Positions 26,539-36,536 of a stretch of 64,000 nt of DNA are shown in pieces. The first letter of the stretch is position 1, and every line of letters starts with the position of its first letter. The notes beneath the pieces are model-generated. The model was not told the origin of the DNA, did not search any database, and worked only from the letters and a program-made list of their open reading frames with translations. Source of the stretch: Amycolatopsis sp. DSM 110486 (GTDB taxonomy: Bacteria > Actinomycetota > Actinomycetes > Mycobacteriales > Pseudonocardiaceae); the NCBI RefSeq assembly GCF_019468465.1, contig NZ_CP080519.1, positions 2,123,001-2,187,000 on the forward strand. Reading direction: 5' to 3'. Position numbers and translations under genes: made by a program.

Positions 26539-27484
26539 CGAATCGACGACCGAAGAACTACCGACCGGCGCGGACTCCCGCCTCGACGTCGCGACAAAGC
26601 CCGACACGGTTCCCGAACGCGAGTTCACGGTCAAGGAGCGCAGCCAGGCTCAGGTTGTCTTCAAGCGCTTCCTGCAGCACCGGCTGGCGATGATCAGCCT
26701 CGTCGTGTTCATCCTGATCGTCCTGTTCGCCTACATCGGCCCGCTCGTGTGGAAGTTCACCCCTGGTTACATCTCCGAGGACAACTCCGCGCCGCCGTCG
26801 GGCACGCACCCGTTCGGCACCGACGCCGTCGGCCACGACACGCTGGCCCAGGTGATGCGCGGGACGCAGATCTCGCTGCAGATCTCCGTGCTCATCGCGA
26901 TCTTCGCGACGATCGTCGGCACCATCTGGGGCTCGATCGCCGGGTACTACCGCGGCTGGATCGACACGGTCCTGATGCGCATCGCCGACCTGATCCTCAC
27001 CCTGCCGCTGCTCGCAGTTGCCGCGGTGCTCGCCCACCAGGTCGGTGGCACGTGGTGGCTGATCGCGGTGGTCATCGCCGGCCTGTACTGGGCCTACGTC
27101 TCCCGTGTCGCCCGCGGTGTCGTGCTGTCGCTTCGCGAGAAGGAGTTCGTCGAAGCGTCGAAGGCGCTCGGCGCGAGTGACGCGCGGATCATCTTCCGAC
27201 ACCTGGTGCCCAACGCCCTCGGCGCGATCATCGTGAACCTGACGATCCTGGTGTCGATCGGCATCCTGCTCGAGACCGCGCTGTCGTTCATCGGCTTCGG
27301 CGTGCAGCCGCCCGACACGTCACTCGGCCTGCTCGTCAGCACCGCGCAGACGGCTGTCGACACCCGCCCGTGGCTGTTCTACTTCCCGGGCGTGTTCATC
27401 ATCCTGATCGCGCTGACGATCAACTTCATCGGGGACGGCCTGCGCGACGCGTTCGACCCCCAGCAGACGAAGGTGCGCGCATGA
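26531..27484 (+). CDS. Peptide ABC transporter permease (DppC/OppC type)
   Basis: A 317-residue second permease subunit. A hydrophilic N-terminus of about 45 residues precedes the first helix, the usual DppC layout; the periplasmic GTHPFGTDAVGHDTLAQVM is diagnostic of the family. The EAA loop reads FVEASKALGASDARIIFRHLVPN. ATGA coupling: its end overlaps the next start by 4 bases. It belongs to the five-gene transporter operon. Confidence 0.96.
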   Translation: MRDESTTEELPTGADSRLDVATKPDTVPEREFTVKERSQAQVVFKRFLQHRLAMISLVVFILIVLFAYIGPLVWKFTPGYISEDNSAPPSGTHPFGTDAVGHDTLAQVMRGTQISLQISVLIAIFATIVGTIWGSIAGYYRGWIDTVLMRIADLILTLPLLAVAAVLAHQVGGTWWLIAVVIAGLYWAYVSRVARGVVLSLREKEFVEASKALGASDARIIFRHLVPNALGAIIVNLTILVSIGILLETALSFIGFGVQPPDTSLGLLVSTAQTAVDTRPWLFYFPGVFIILIALTINFIGDGLRDAFDPQQTKVRA

Positions 27485-28566
27485 CCGAGTACGACACCCG
27501 TGGCGGCGACCCCGTCCTCGTGGTGGAGGACCTGACCGTCCAGTTCCCGACCGACGACGGCGTGGTCAACGCCGTGCGCGGCGTGAGCTACCACCTGCAG
27601 CGCGGCGAGGTGCTCGGGATCGTCGGCGAGTCCGGCTCCGGCAAGTCCGTGACGTCGATGGCCGTGATGGGTCTCCTGCCGCGCACCGCCAGGATCTCCG
27701 GCTCCATCCGCTTCGGCGGCGTCGAGCTGCTGAAGGCCAGCGAGAAAGAGCTCAACAAGGTCCGCGGCAAGGGCATCGCGATGGTCTTCCAGGACCCGAT
27801 GACCTCGCTGAACCCCGTGTACACCGTGGGCGACCAGATCGCCGAGGCGATCACCGCGCACCACAACGTGCGCAAGGACGTGGCCAAGAAGCAGGCGATC
27901 GACCTGCTCGACCTGGTCCGCATCCCGAACCCGAAGCAGCGCGCGGACGAGTACCCGCACCAGCTGTCCGGTGGTATGCGCCAGCGCGTGGTCATCGCAA
28001 TCGCCATGGCCAACAACCCGGACGTCATCATCGCCGACGAGCCCACCACGGCGCTCGACGTGACCGTGCAGGCCCAGATCCTCGAAGCGCTGCAAGCGGC
28101 GCAGAAGGAGACGGGTGCGGCGATGGTGCTGATCACGCACGACCTCGGCGTGATCGCCGGCCAGGCCGACCGCGTGCACGTGATGTACGCCGGCAAGGTG
28201 GTCGAGTCCGGCACCGTCGACGAGATCTTCTACACACCGCGGATGCCGTACACGCTGGGCCTGCTGGGCAGCCTGCCCCGCCTCGACGTGAAGACCGAAC
28301 GGCTCACGCCGATCACCGGCTCGCCGCCGGCCACGCAGAACATGCCGCCGGGCTGCCCGTTCAGTCCGCGGTGCCCGATCTCGCAGGACATCTGCGATAA
28401 AGAGGAACCGCCCCTGGTGGCGGGCCCCGGCTCGCAGTTCGCGGCCTGCCACTTCACCGAGCAGGTCATCGGCCGTGACCCGGCCGAGCTGTTCAGCCCC
28501 ACCTCGGCCGACACGGCAGCCGTCCCGGTCACCGTCGACGCCGCGATCGACACGGAGACGATCTGA
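27481..28566 (+). CDS. Peptide ABC transporter ATPase (DppD/OppD type)
   Basis: A 361-residue ATP-binding subunit. Walker A GESGSGKS at 49-56, Q-loop FQDPMTSLNP, signature LSGGMRQR, Walker B VIIADEPTTALD, and H-loop THD are intact. The C-terminal extension GCPFSPRCPISQDIC is the Cys-containing tail typical of peptide ATPases and may bind a cluster or metal. ATG 27481 overlaps the preceding stop (ATGA). It works as a heterodimer with the next gene product. Confidence 0.96.
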   Translation: MTEYDTRGGDPVLVVEDLTVQFPTDDGVVNAVRGVSYHLQRGEVLGIVGESGSGKSVTSMAVMGLLPRTARISGSIRFGGVELLKASEKELNKVRGKGIAMVFQDPMTSLNPVYTVGDQIAEAITAHHNVRKDVAKKQAIDLLDLVRIPNPKQRADEYPHQLSGGMRQRVVIAIAMANNPDVIIADEPTTALDVTVQAQILEALQAAQKETGAAMVLITHDLGVIAGQADRVHVMYAGKVVESGTVDEIFYTPRMPYTLGLLGSLPRLDVKTERLTPITGSPPATQNMPPGCPFSPRCPISQDICDKEEPPLVAGPGSQFAACHFTEQVIGRDPAELFSPTSADTAAVPVTVDAAIDTETI

Positions 28567-29597
28567 TGAGCGAGACCACGGCGACCCGGACGCCCGTCCT
28601 CTCCGCGCAGAACCTGGTCAAGCACTTCCCGATCCGCGGCGGCGGAGTCATCCGCCGCACGACGGGAGCGGTTCAGGCCGTGTCGGGCGTGTCGTTCGAC
28701 ATCTACCCGCACGAGACGCTCGCGCTCGTCGGCGAGTCGGGCTGCGGCAAGTCGACCACTGCCCGCATCGCGCTGGCCTTGCAGCCGCTGACCGACGGCA
28801 AGGTCACCTACGAAGGCCGCGATCTGGCGAAGATGTCGAAGCGCGAGCTGCAGCGCCTGCGCCGCGATATGCAGATCGTGTTCCAGGACCCGTACGCGTC
28901 GGTGGACCCGCGGCTGCCGGTGAACGAGATCATCGCCGAACCGCTGCGCATCCACGGCCTCTACGACAACGGCGGCCGCCAGCAGGTCCGTGACCTGATG
29001 AAGACCGTAGGCCTGCGCCCGGAGCACGGCAACCGCTTCCCGCACGAGTTCTCCGGCGGCCAGCGCCAGCGCATCGGCATCGCCCGCGCGCTCGCGCTCA
29101 AGCCGAAGGTGCTGGTGCTCGACGAGCCGGTGTCGGCGCTCGACGTGTCGATCCAGGCCGGTGTGCTCAACCTGTTGAAGGACCTGCAGGCAGAGTTCGG
29201 GCTGTCGTACCTGTTCGTGTCCCACGACCTGTCCGTCGTGCGCCACGTGTCCGATCGCATCGCGGTGATGTACCTCGGCAAGATCGTGGAGACCGCGGCC
29301 TCCGAGGACCTCTTCACCAGCCCGACGCACCCGTACACCCAGGCGCTGATCTCGGCGATCCCGGTGCCGGACCCGCGCAAGGAACGCACCCGCCAGCGCA
29401 TCGTCATCACCGGCGACGTGCCCAGCCCGGCCAATCCGCCCTCGGGCTGCCGTTTCCGCACCCGCTGCCCGAAGTTCGCCAACGAGATCGACGACGCGGG
29501 CCGCAAGAAGTGCAGCACCGAAGAGCCGCTGCTGGTCGACCACGGCCAGGGCCACCCGACGGCGTGCCACTTCGCGGAGAGCCTGCAGTTGATCTGA
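28566..29597 (+). CDS. Peptide ABC transporter ATPase (DppF/OppF type)
   Basis: A 343-residue partner ATPase. Walker A GESGCGKST, Q-loop FQDPYASVDPR, signature FSGGQRQR, Walker B VLVLDEPVSALD and H-loop SHD are intact. The tail again carries Cys motifs (CRFRTRCPKFA, TACHFAE). It starts on the last base of the previous stop codon, a 1-base overlap, and ends the operon just before a terminator. Confidence 0.96.
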   Translation: MSETTATRTPVLSAQNLVKHFPIRGGGVIRRTTGAVQAVSGVSFDIYPHETLALVGESGCGKSTTARIALALQPLTDGKVTYEGRDLAKMSKRELQRLRRDMQIVFQDPYASVDPRLPVNEIIAEPLRIHGLYDNGGRQQVRDLMKTVGLRPEHGNRFPHEFSGGQRQRIGIARALALKPKVLVLDEPVSALDVSIQAGVLNLLKDLQAEFGLSYLFVSHDLSVVRHVSDRIAVMYLGKIVETAASEDLFTSPTHPYTQALISAIPVPDPRKERTRQRIVITGDVPSPANPPSGCRFRTRCPKFANEIDDAGRKKCSTEEPLLVDHGQGHPTACHFAESLQLI

Positions 29598-29612
29598 GCC
29601 CGTCTTGACGAG

Positions 29613-29649
29613 AAACGCCCCGGTGCCGCTTGCGCGCGCCGGGGCGTTT
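29613..29649 (+). terminator. Terminator of the peptide transporter operon
   Basis: Perfect 11-bp stem (29613-29623 with 29639-29649) followed by T-rich sequence, 15 bases after the last ATPase stop codon. Confidence 0.8.
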
Positions 29650-29674
29650 TCGTTGTGAGGCAAAGGAGAAACCC

Positions 29675-30128
29675 GTGATCACGGACCCCACGCTCACCCG
29701 GATCGGCGAGGCGGTGCGGCTCGGTCACAGCGGCGACCGGGAAGGCGCGCGCCGGGGTGTTCGGCGAGATCTGGGCCGAAATCGGTGGTGTGCAAGGGGA
29801 TCCGCTGCACCGGTGCACGCTCGCGCACTCGATGGCCGACGTCCAGGACGACGTCCGGCAGGAACTGCTCTGGGACGAGCGCGCGCTGGCGGCCGCCGGG
29901 CAGCTGACCGACGCCCGCATGGCGGAGGCCGGACTGACGCTGTCTGCGGCCGGGTTGTCTCCGTCGTTGCACCTCAACTTGGCCGAATGCCACCGCAAGC
30001 TCGGCGACCTCGACCGAGCCCGTGAGCACCTGCGCGAAGCGCAAGCGACGATCAGCGCGCTCGGCGACGACGAGTACGGGCAGCTGATCCGGCAAGGCCT
30101 CCAGCAGATCGCGGACCGGCTGCGCTGA
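29675..30128 (+). pseudogene. TPR-like protein gene with a one-base frameshift
   Basis: Two frames together read as one helical-repeat protein. GTG 29675, with AAGGAGA 7 bases upstream, opens TDPTLTRIGEAVRLGHSGDREGAR; after a GGGG run at 29754-29757 the sense continues one frame over as FGEIWAEIGG, LHRCTLAHSMADVQDD and a final repeat LHLNLAECHRKLGDLDRAREHL. Removing one G joins them into about 150 residues. Either the strain carries a disabling insertion, or this is a homopolymer sequencing error. An internal start at 29757 would give a shortened 123-residue product. The function of the family is unknown. Confidence 0.7.
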
Positions 30129-30147
30129 CCGGCGGCCGCCAGCGTGC

Positions 30148-31878
30148 TCAGCTCGTGCCGCGCGTCCAGTTCACCGCGGAGCCGAAGGGCCCCAGCATCG
30201 GCGGCCCCGGCGTCAGGCCCGAGATGCCCTTGCCGATGGCCAGGGTCTCGGCTTCCTGGAAGAGCGGGATCACCACGTTGGCCGACCAGAGATCGGGTTC
30301 CAGCGTCTTCAGCGCGTCTGCCAGCGTCGTCGAGCCGGTGAGGGCCGAGTCGATCGAGGCCTGGCGGCTTTCGTCGCACAGGCCGGCCGAGTTGGCGGGC
30401 ACGATGGCCTTGGTCGGGTCCGGCGTGGCCTGGTCGGGGGCGCAGCCGAAGGTGGACGCGAGCACCGTGGCCGGGTCTCCGCCGACGGGCTGCCCGACCA
30501 CGGCGATGTCGACGCCGACGTTGCCGTTGGCGTCGGGGCCGGCCTGCTGCTGGCCGTTGAGCACGGGCATGGCGAGCAGCGTCGAGAACAGGTCACGCGG
30601 CTCGGGGTTGATGGTGTTGACCTGCACGCCGCCCGCGATGAGCTCGTCCGAGAGCTCCTTCGCGATCGACGCGTAGGGCTCCTCTTCGCCCGGCGACGCG
30701 ATGACCAGCGACAACGTCTTGGTGCCCTTGCGCCACACGCCGGCTTCCTTGGTGTAGCCGGCGGCCTTGAAGTAGCCCTCGGCCTTCGCCAAGTCCGGTG
30801 TGGCGGGCGGGCCGGCCGGGATCGTGGGCGCGTAGCCGGCGCCGGTGGGCGGGATGACCTGCGCGTCGGCCTTCAGCGCGGCGGCGGGGCCGCCCATGGC
30901 CCCCGCCGTGATGAGCTTGCCGCGGTCGAGCAGGGCCGCGACGCCCTGGCGTACCTGCTTGTCCGACAGCACCGCGCTCACGGGCCGCAGCAGGACGGTG
31001 GCCTCCATGGGCCGCGGCAGCGTCGTGAGCTTCACGGCGGAGCCGAGGTCGTTGAGCAGCTGCAGGCCGTTGGCGTCGGTGCGGGTGAGGGAGAACTGGT
31101 CGTTGCCGCTGCGCAGCGCGGTCGCGATGCCCGACGGGTCGGAGCGGCGCAGGATCAGCGTGTCGACGGCCGCGGGCTTGTCCCAATAGCGGTCGTTGCG
31201 CTGCAGCGTCACCTCGCCGCGGGCGGTGTCGATGGTCTTGATCGCGAACGGTCCCGCCACGGCCGGGAAGCTCGTCGCCAGCGCGGCCTGCCAGCCGCCC
31301 GGTGAGTCCTTGAGCAGGTGCTGCGGGAGCAGGTTGTCGAACAGCGTCTGCCAGGCCGGGTACGGCTTGCTGAAGGTGACCTCGACGCCCTTGCCACCGT
31401 CGCGCGACTCGATGTCGCTGATGAGCCGATAGCCGGCAGGCTCGATCACGCCGGGCTGCGACTTCATGGCGTCGGCGAGGTAGGTGAAGTCCTCGGTGGC
31501 GATCGGCGCGCCGTCGGACCAGGAGGCCTCGGGGCGGATCTCGTACTTCACCGTGAACGGCATCTGCGACACGACCTCGGCCGAGGTCATCAGCGTCTTG
31601 TCGAGCGTGCGCTTGCCGTCGTCGGACTGGCGGAACACCGAGGGCAGCAGCAGCTGCGACAGCGCCGAGGTGACCGTGGACGAGTCCGCGAGCGTGTGGG
31701 GGTTGTAGCCGCCCACCACGTCGTCGACGCCCACCACGATCTGCGACGCCGTGGGCTGCGCCGGGGTGCTCGACGTCGGCGCCGAGGTCACCACCGGAGG
31801 CGGTGGCGTGTTCGAGCACGCGGCGAGGAGCGCCCCCGCGAGCGCCAGCACCGGCGCCGCCTTGCGTCCCATCCGCAC
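30148..31878 (-). CDS. lpqW: LpqW-like family-5 solute-binding lipoprotein
   Basis: A 576-residue exported lipoprotein. The signal ends LLAAC (Cys21) and is followed by a Pro/Thr/Ser linker. The body is an SBP_bac_5-type fold (IRPEASWSDGAPIATEDFTYLADAM around 160-185). Unlike a transporter component it lies next to typA, as lpqW does in mycobacteria, where LpqW steers phosphatidylinositol-mannoside and lipoarabinomannan synthesis rather than import; the name rests on this context plus family. GTG 31878 has GGGAGGG upstream; ATG 31872 is an alternative. It may act on mannolipids made from the manA/manB products. Confidence 0.8.
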   Translation of the reverse strand: MRMGRKAAPVLALAGALLAACSNTPPPPVVTSAPTSSTPAQPTASQIVVGVDDVVGGYNPHTLADSSTVTSALSQLLLPSVFRQSDDGKRTLDKTLMTSAEVVSQMPFTVKYEIRPEASWSDGAPIATEDFTYLADAMKSQPGVIEPAGYRLISDIESRDGGKGVEVTFSKPYPAWQTLFDNLLPQHLLKDSPGGWQAALATSFPAVAGPFAIKTIDTARGEVTLQRNDRYWDKPAAVDTLILRRSDPSGIATALRSGNDQFSLTRTDANGLQLLNDLGSAVKLTTLPRPMEATVLLRPVSAVLSDKQVRQGVAALLDRGKLITAGAMGGPAAALKADAQVIPPTGAGYAPTIPAGPPATPDLAKAEGYFKAAGYTKEAGVWRKGTKTLSLVIASPGEEEPYASIAKELSDELIAGGVQVNTINPEPRDLFSTLLAMPVLNGQQQAGPDANGNVGVDIAVVGQPVGGDPATVLASTFGCAPDQATPDPTKAIVPANSAGLCDESRQASIDSALTGSTTLADALKTLEPDLWSANVVIPLFQEAETLAIGKGISGLTPGPPMLGPFGSAVNWTRGTS

Positions 31879-32081
31879 GCGTACCCTCCCGATTTCCCGC
31901 GGTCCGAGCCGACATGCTGCCACGCCGGAGGCTGCTCGGCACCGAGATTCCCACATCCGGCCGGACCGGCCGACACCGGAGTGGATACCGCCAACCGGTG
32001 GACGTGCGGGAACCCCGCCTGGTTCCCGTTCGTGATCAGCGGCGCGGCATCGTGACCGGCGCGCGACCCGCCCGTGAACGC

Positions 32082-32122
32082 CGAAGGGCGCCCCGCCCCG
32101 GCGAGGGGAGAGGCGCCCTTCG
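32082..32122 (-). terminator. typA terminator
   Basis: Perfect 11-bp outer stem (32082-32092 with 32112-32122) with a further GC-rich inner stem, 11 bases beyond the typA stop codon. Confidence 0.65.
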
Positions 32123-32132
32123 AGAAAAACCG

Positions 32133-34061
<1,929 letters not shown>

Positions 34062-34230
34062 GCGAAGACTCCTGAACTACGAAGGCGGGTGGGTGGCCGC
34101 GTCGCGGGCGGAGCGGTGACCTCTGCCAAAACGGCTTCGCCACCTCAACCGGCATCGTGACCGGCTTTGGCCACACGCGGACTTCATAAGGATACCTGTT
34201 GCCGAAGTGTGAGGACCGCCACGCCCCATG

Positions 34231-34249
34231 ATCGGTTAGGCTCACCTAA
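34231..34249. promoter_or_regulatory. Iron box (DtxR/IdeR/DmdR-type operator)
   Basis: The 19-mer agrees at 17 positions with TTAGGTTAGGCTCACCTAA, the actinobacterial iron box. It contains a perfect 7-bp inverted repeat, GGTTAGG and CCTAACC, 4 bases apart (34234-34251). It ends about 40 bases before the small Cys-rich gene, a normal operator position. Confidence 0.8.
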
Positions 34250-34291
34250 CCTGAACCTCAGGAAGTGCCGCCGAGGACGTGGGAGCCCACC

Positions 34292-34459
34292 GTGGGCAAA
34301 AAGGACAAGAAGCAGCCGGACACCCCTGCTGGGGTCGTCCGCAAGCTGATGAAGGCCGGCAAGGTGAAGAAGAAGTGCTGCCGGTCGTCCTCGAGGTGCA
34401 AGAAGTGTCCGGTGCTCGCGTTGAAGAAGGCGAAAACGGACCTCGCGAAAGCGGCTTGA
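34292..34459 (+). CDS. Small Lys/Cys-rich protein under an iron box
   Basis: A 55-residue, strongly basic protein (about 17 Lys/Arg). The core KKKCCRSSSRCKKCP holds four Cys in the arrangement C-C-x5-C-x2-C, a potential metal- or cluster-binding knuckle. No signal peptide or membrane helix. GTG 34292 has GGGAG 6 bases before it; the frame is open to 34265. The upstream iron box predicts expression under iron starvation. It could be an iron-sparing ribosomal-type protein, a metallochaperone or a regulator. I do not recognise a characterised family. Confidence 0.75.
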   Translation: MGKKDKKQPDTPAGVVRKLMKAGKVKKKCCRSSSRCKKCPVLALKKAKTDLAKAA

Positions 34460-34586
34460 GCGCCACTTTCGCAGCGGCAAGTGTTCCGAGAGGCTTCACC
34501 CGCCGTTCGCGGCCCGGCTTCTCCCCGCGACGGCCCGTTCGCCCCGGTTCAGAGTGACCGAAATCTCCTGCCGCCGAACACCCTGA

Positions 34587-34886
34587 TCAGTGCGCCACGG
34601 CCTCGTTGACCAGGCGCAACTCGGGTGCCGTCTTCGTCGGTGAGAACTCGATCACCTCGTAGTGCGCGAGGTGCTGCGTCGCGAAGGGGTCCGTGGCCAG
34701 GATGGCGTCGAGCTTCCCGCGAGCCATCGGGCGCGTGATGATGACGCCGCCCGTGCGCGGGTTTTGGCGGCCGGAGGCCAGGAAATGACCGTGGTCGTAC
34801 TGCTTGCCGAGCCACTCGGCGTGGTCCGGCAGCGCCAGGTCGATCTCCTCGATGGGCGCGGTGTAGGTGAGCAAGACGACGAACAT
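34587..34886 (-). CDS. YciI-like protein
   Basis: A 99-residue protein of the YciI-like/ferredoxin-fold family: MFVVLLTYTAPIEEIDLALPDHAEWL at the start, then GxFLxSGRQNPRTGGVII and DPFATQHLAHYEVIEF. The His-Asp pair (PDHAEW) is the conserved YciI feature proposed as an active site. The substrate is unknown. ATG 34886 follows a -10-like TACCGT by 6 bases with no Shine-Dalgarno, hence probably leaderless. Confidence 0.88.
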   Translation of the reverse strand: MFVVLLTYTAPIEEIDLALPDHAEWLGKQYDHGHFLASGRQNPRTGGVIITRPMARGKLDAILATDPFATQHLAHYEVIEFSPTKTAPELRLVNEAVAH

Positions 34887-34892
34887 GTCTCG

Positions 34893-34898
34893 ACGGTA
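34893..34898 (-). promoter_or_regulatory. Putative -10 element, leaderless promoter of the YciI-like gene
   Basis: TACCGT on the minus strand ends 6 bases before the ATG at 34886. It lies back-to-back with the trpS leader. Confidence 0.5.
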
Positions 34899-34946
34899 AA
34901 CCCGGTTCCGCGCCACGGCACCCGCAAGTGTTCTAAGGTGTTCACC

Positions 34947-35006
34947 ATGTTCGCGCACAGCACCCAGTGGTGGCCGCCCTCCGGCGGCCCCGTTGCTCTG
35001 CGCTGA
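34947..35006 (+). CDS. Tryptophan leader peptide of trpS
   Basis: A 19-residue open frame starting ATG with AAGG 6-7 bases upstream. Two adjacent Trp codons (34968-34973) lie in the middle; they are immediately followed by a palindromic segment that can form competing hairpins. The peptide begins FAHSTQWW, the same style as actinobacterial trp leader peptides. It is translated to sense Trp-tRNA charge rather than to make a working protein. Confidence 0.85.
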   Translation: MFAHSTQWWPPSGGPVALR

Positions 35007-35040
35007 ACTCCAGCGAAGGCCGCCCCGGTGGGCGGCCTTC
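34972..35040 (+). promoter_or_regulatory. Trp attenuator controlling trpS
   Basis: Four complementary segments: 1 (34972-34978, overlapping the second Trp codon), 2 (34983-34989), 3 (35018-35024) and 4 (35031-35037). Pairing 1:2 and 3:4 gives a pause hairpin plus an 11-bp terminator (35015-35025 with 35030-35040). A ribosome stalled on the Trp codons masks segment 1, so 2 pairs with 3 and the terminator cannot form. Segments 1 and 3 share the same 7 bases, as this model needs. Confidence 0.85.
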
Positions 35041-35093
35041 TCGCTTGTCAGGCGGGTCTCCTCCCGGGGCACACACCCAGGAGAGGAACCCCA

Positions 35094-36059
35094 GTGGTCC
35101 AGTTATCCGGCATCACCCCGTCCGGCCACGTGCACCTCGGCAACCACCTAGGCGCGTTGCGCCGCTTCGCGTCCGACAGCGAGCCGGACGACCTGTTCTT
35201 CGTCTCCGATCTGCACGCGATGACCACCGCGCACAACCCCGCGAAGCTGCGCGCCCTGGCGACGGAGCAGCTGGCCGTGATGGTGGCGACAGGCGTGGAC
35301 CCCGAGCGTGTGTTCGTGCAGTCCGACATCGCGAAGGAGCTGGGCGCGCTGACGTGGATCCTCGAGTGCACCTGCTCCTACGGCGAGGCCGCGCGGATGA
35401 TCCAGTTCAAGGAGAAGGCGAAAGGCCAGGCCGGCGTCCGGCTGAGCCTGCTCACCTACCCCGTGCTGATGGCCGCGGACATCCTGCTGCAAGGCGCGTC
35501 CGACGTGCCGGTCGGCGAGGACCAGAGCCAGCACGTGGAGCTCGCCCGCGCGCTGGCCAAGCGGTTCAACTCGACCTACGGCGAGGTGTTCACCGTGCCG
35601 CGGGCCGTGCTGCCGCCCACAGGTGCGCGCGTGAAGGACCTGGCCGAGCCGACGCGCAAGATGTCCAAGTCCGCGCACGACGCCGCGGGCGTGGTCTTCG
35701 TGCTCGACGAGCCGGACCCGGTGCGCCGCAAGATCCGTCGCGCACGCACCGACGGCGGGTCCGTGCCGGCGTACGCGCCGGAAAGCCGGCCGGGCATCGC
35801 GAACCTGCTGGACATCCTCGCCGCCTGCACCGGCCGCGATCCGAACCGGCTGGCCGACGAGTACCCGTCCTACGGTGTGCTCAAGGACGCCGTCGCCGAC
35901 GCCGTGATCGAAGAGCTGCGCCCGGTTCGTGAACGCACGATGGCCCTGCTCGCCGACACGGCGGAGCTCGAACGCGTCCGCAAGGCGGGCGCCATCCGCG
36001 CCGCCGAACGCGGCGACCACCGGCTGTCCTCGGCGCTTCGCCTCATCGGCGCCGGCTGA
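35094..36059 (+). CDS. trpS: Tryptophanyl-tRNA synthetase
   Basis: A 321-residue class Ic aminoacyl-tRNA synthetase charging tRNA-Trp. The HIGH-type motif is SGHVHLGNH near residue 10 and the KMSKS loop reads RKMSKSAHD. Length is normal. GTG 35094 is used because AGGAGAGG lies 7 bases upstream and the product begins at the family start; the frame itself opens at 35028 inside the terminator. Codon 4 is TTA, rare in this genome type. The Trp leader and attenuator upstream imply induction when charged tRNA-Trp is scarce. Confidence 0.97.
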   Translation: MVQLSGITPSGHVHLGNHLGALRRFASDSEPDDLFFVSDLHAMTTAHNPAKLRALATEQLAVMVATGVDPERVFVQSDIAKELGALTWILECTCSYGEAARMIQFKEKAKGQAGVRLSLLTYPVLMAADILLQGASDVPVGEDQSQHVELARALAKRFNSTYGEVFTVPRAVLPPTGARVKDLAEPTRKMSKSAHDAAGVVFVLDEPDPVRRKIRRARTDGGSVPAYAPESRPGIANLLDILAACTGRDPNRLADEYPSYGVLKDAVADAVIEELRPVRERTMALLADTAELERVRKAGAIRAAERGDHRLSSALRLIGAG

Positions 36060-36066
36060 AGAGCTC

Positions 36067-36103
36067 GGGCGGGTTTTCCTTGACTCCCAAGGGAAACCCG
36101 CCC
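36067..36103. terminator. Bidirectional terminator
   Basis: A 15-bp stem with one G-U pair (36067-36081 with 36089-36103) carrying T- and A-runs on both sides, between convergent trpS and the NUDIX gene. Confidence 0.75.
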
Positions 36104-36120
36104 CCGGCCGTGGGTGAAAG

Positions 36121-36513
36121 TCAGCCGATCAGCAGCGCGCGCAACGCCGGGATCAGCCCGCGATCCGCCGGCAGCCAGTCGACGTCGTCGAGCTCGTCCG
36201 GCCCGACCCAGCGCAAGGCCGTGTGCTCGACCGCCCGCGGTTCGTCGCCCGGGGAGATCAGCGCGGCGGAGTACACGCGCAGCACCTTCCCGCCCGGCAA
36301 CGGCACCTCGTCGCCGACGCGCCCGCCCACCGTGACGGCGACGTCGAGCTCCTCCTGGCACTCGCGAGCCAGCGCGTACGAGTCGGTCTCACCTTCTTCG
36401 ACGCGCCCGCCCGGCAACTCCCACTGTCCCGCGTGGTGCGGCGGCCACGCCCGCTGCTGGGTGAGCAACTTCCCGTCACGCACCAGCGCCGCCCCGACGA
36501 TGACCCCGTCCAT
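36121..36513 (-). CDS. NUDIX hydrolase (MutT/CTP-pyrophosphohydrolase type)
   Basis: A 130-residue pyrophosphohydrolase. The NUDIX box G-x5-E-x7-RE-x2-EE-x-G reads GGRVEEGETDSYALAREC followed by QEELDV; the final Gly is replaced by Asp-Val. The overall shape matches MutT-like enzymes that clean up oxidised or non-canonical nucleotides. ATG 36513 lies 23 bases after the kinase stop. An alternative GTG at 36540 would overlap the stop codon. Probably the third gene of the two-component operon. Confidence 0.88.
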   Translation of the reverse strand: MDGVIVGAALVRDGKLLTQQRAWPPHHAGQWELPGGRVEEGETDSYALARECQEELDVAVTVGGRVGDEVPLPGGKVLRVYSAALISPGDEPRAVEHTALRWVGPDELDDVDWLPADRGLIPALRALLIG

Positions 36514-36536
36514 CGGCCCAGTGTCCCGCACGGCGT

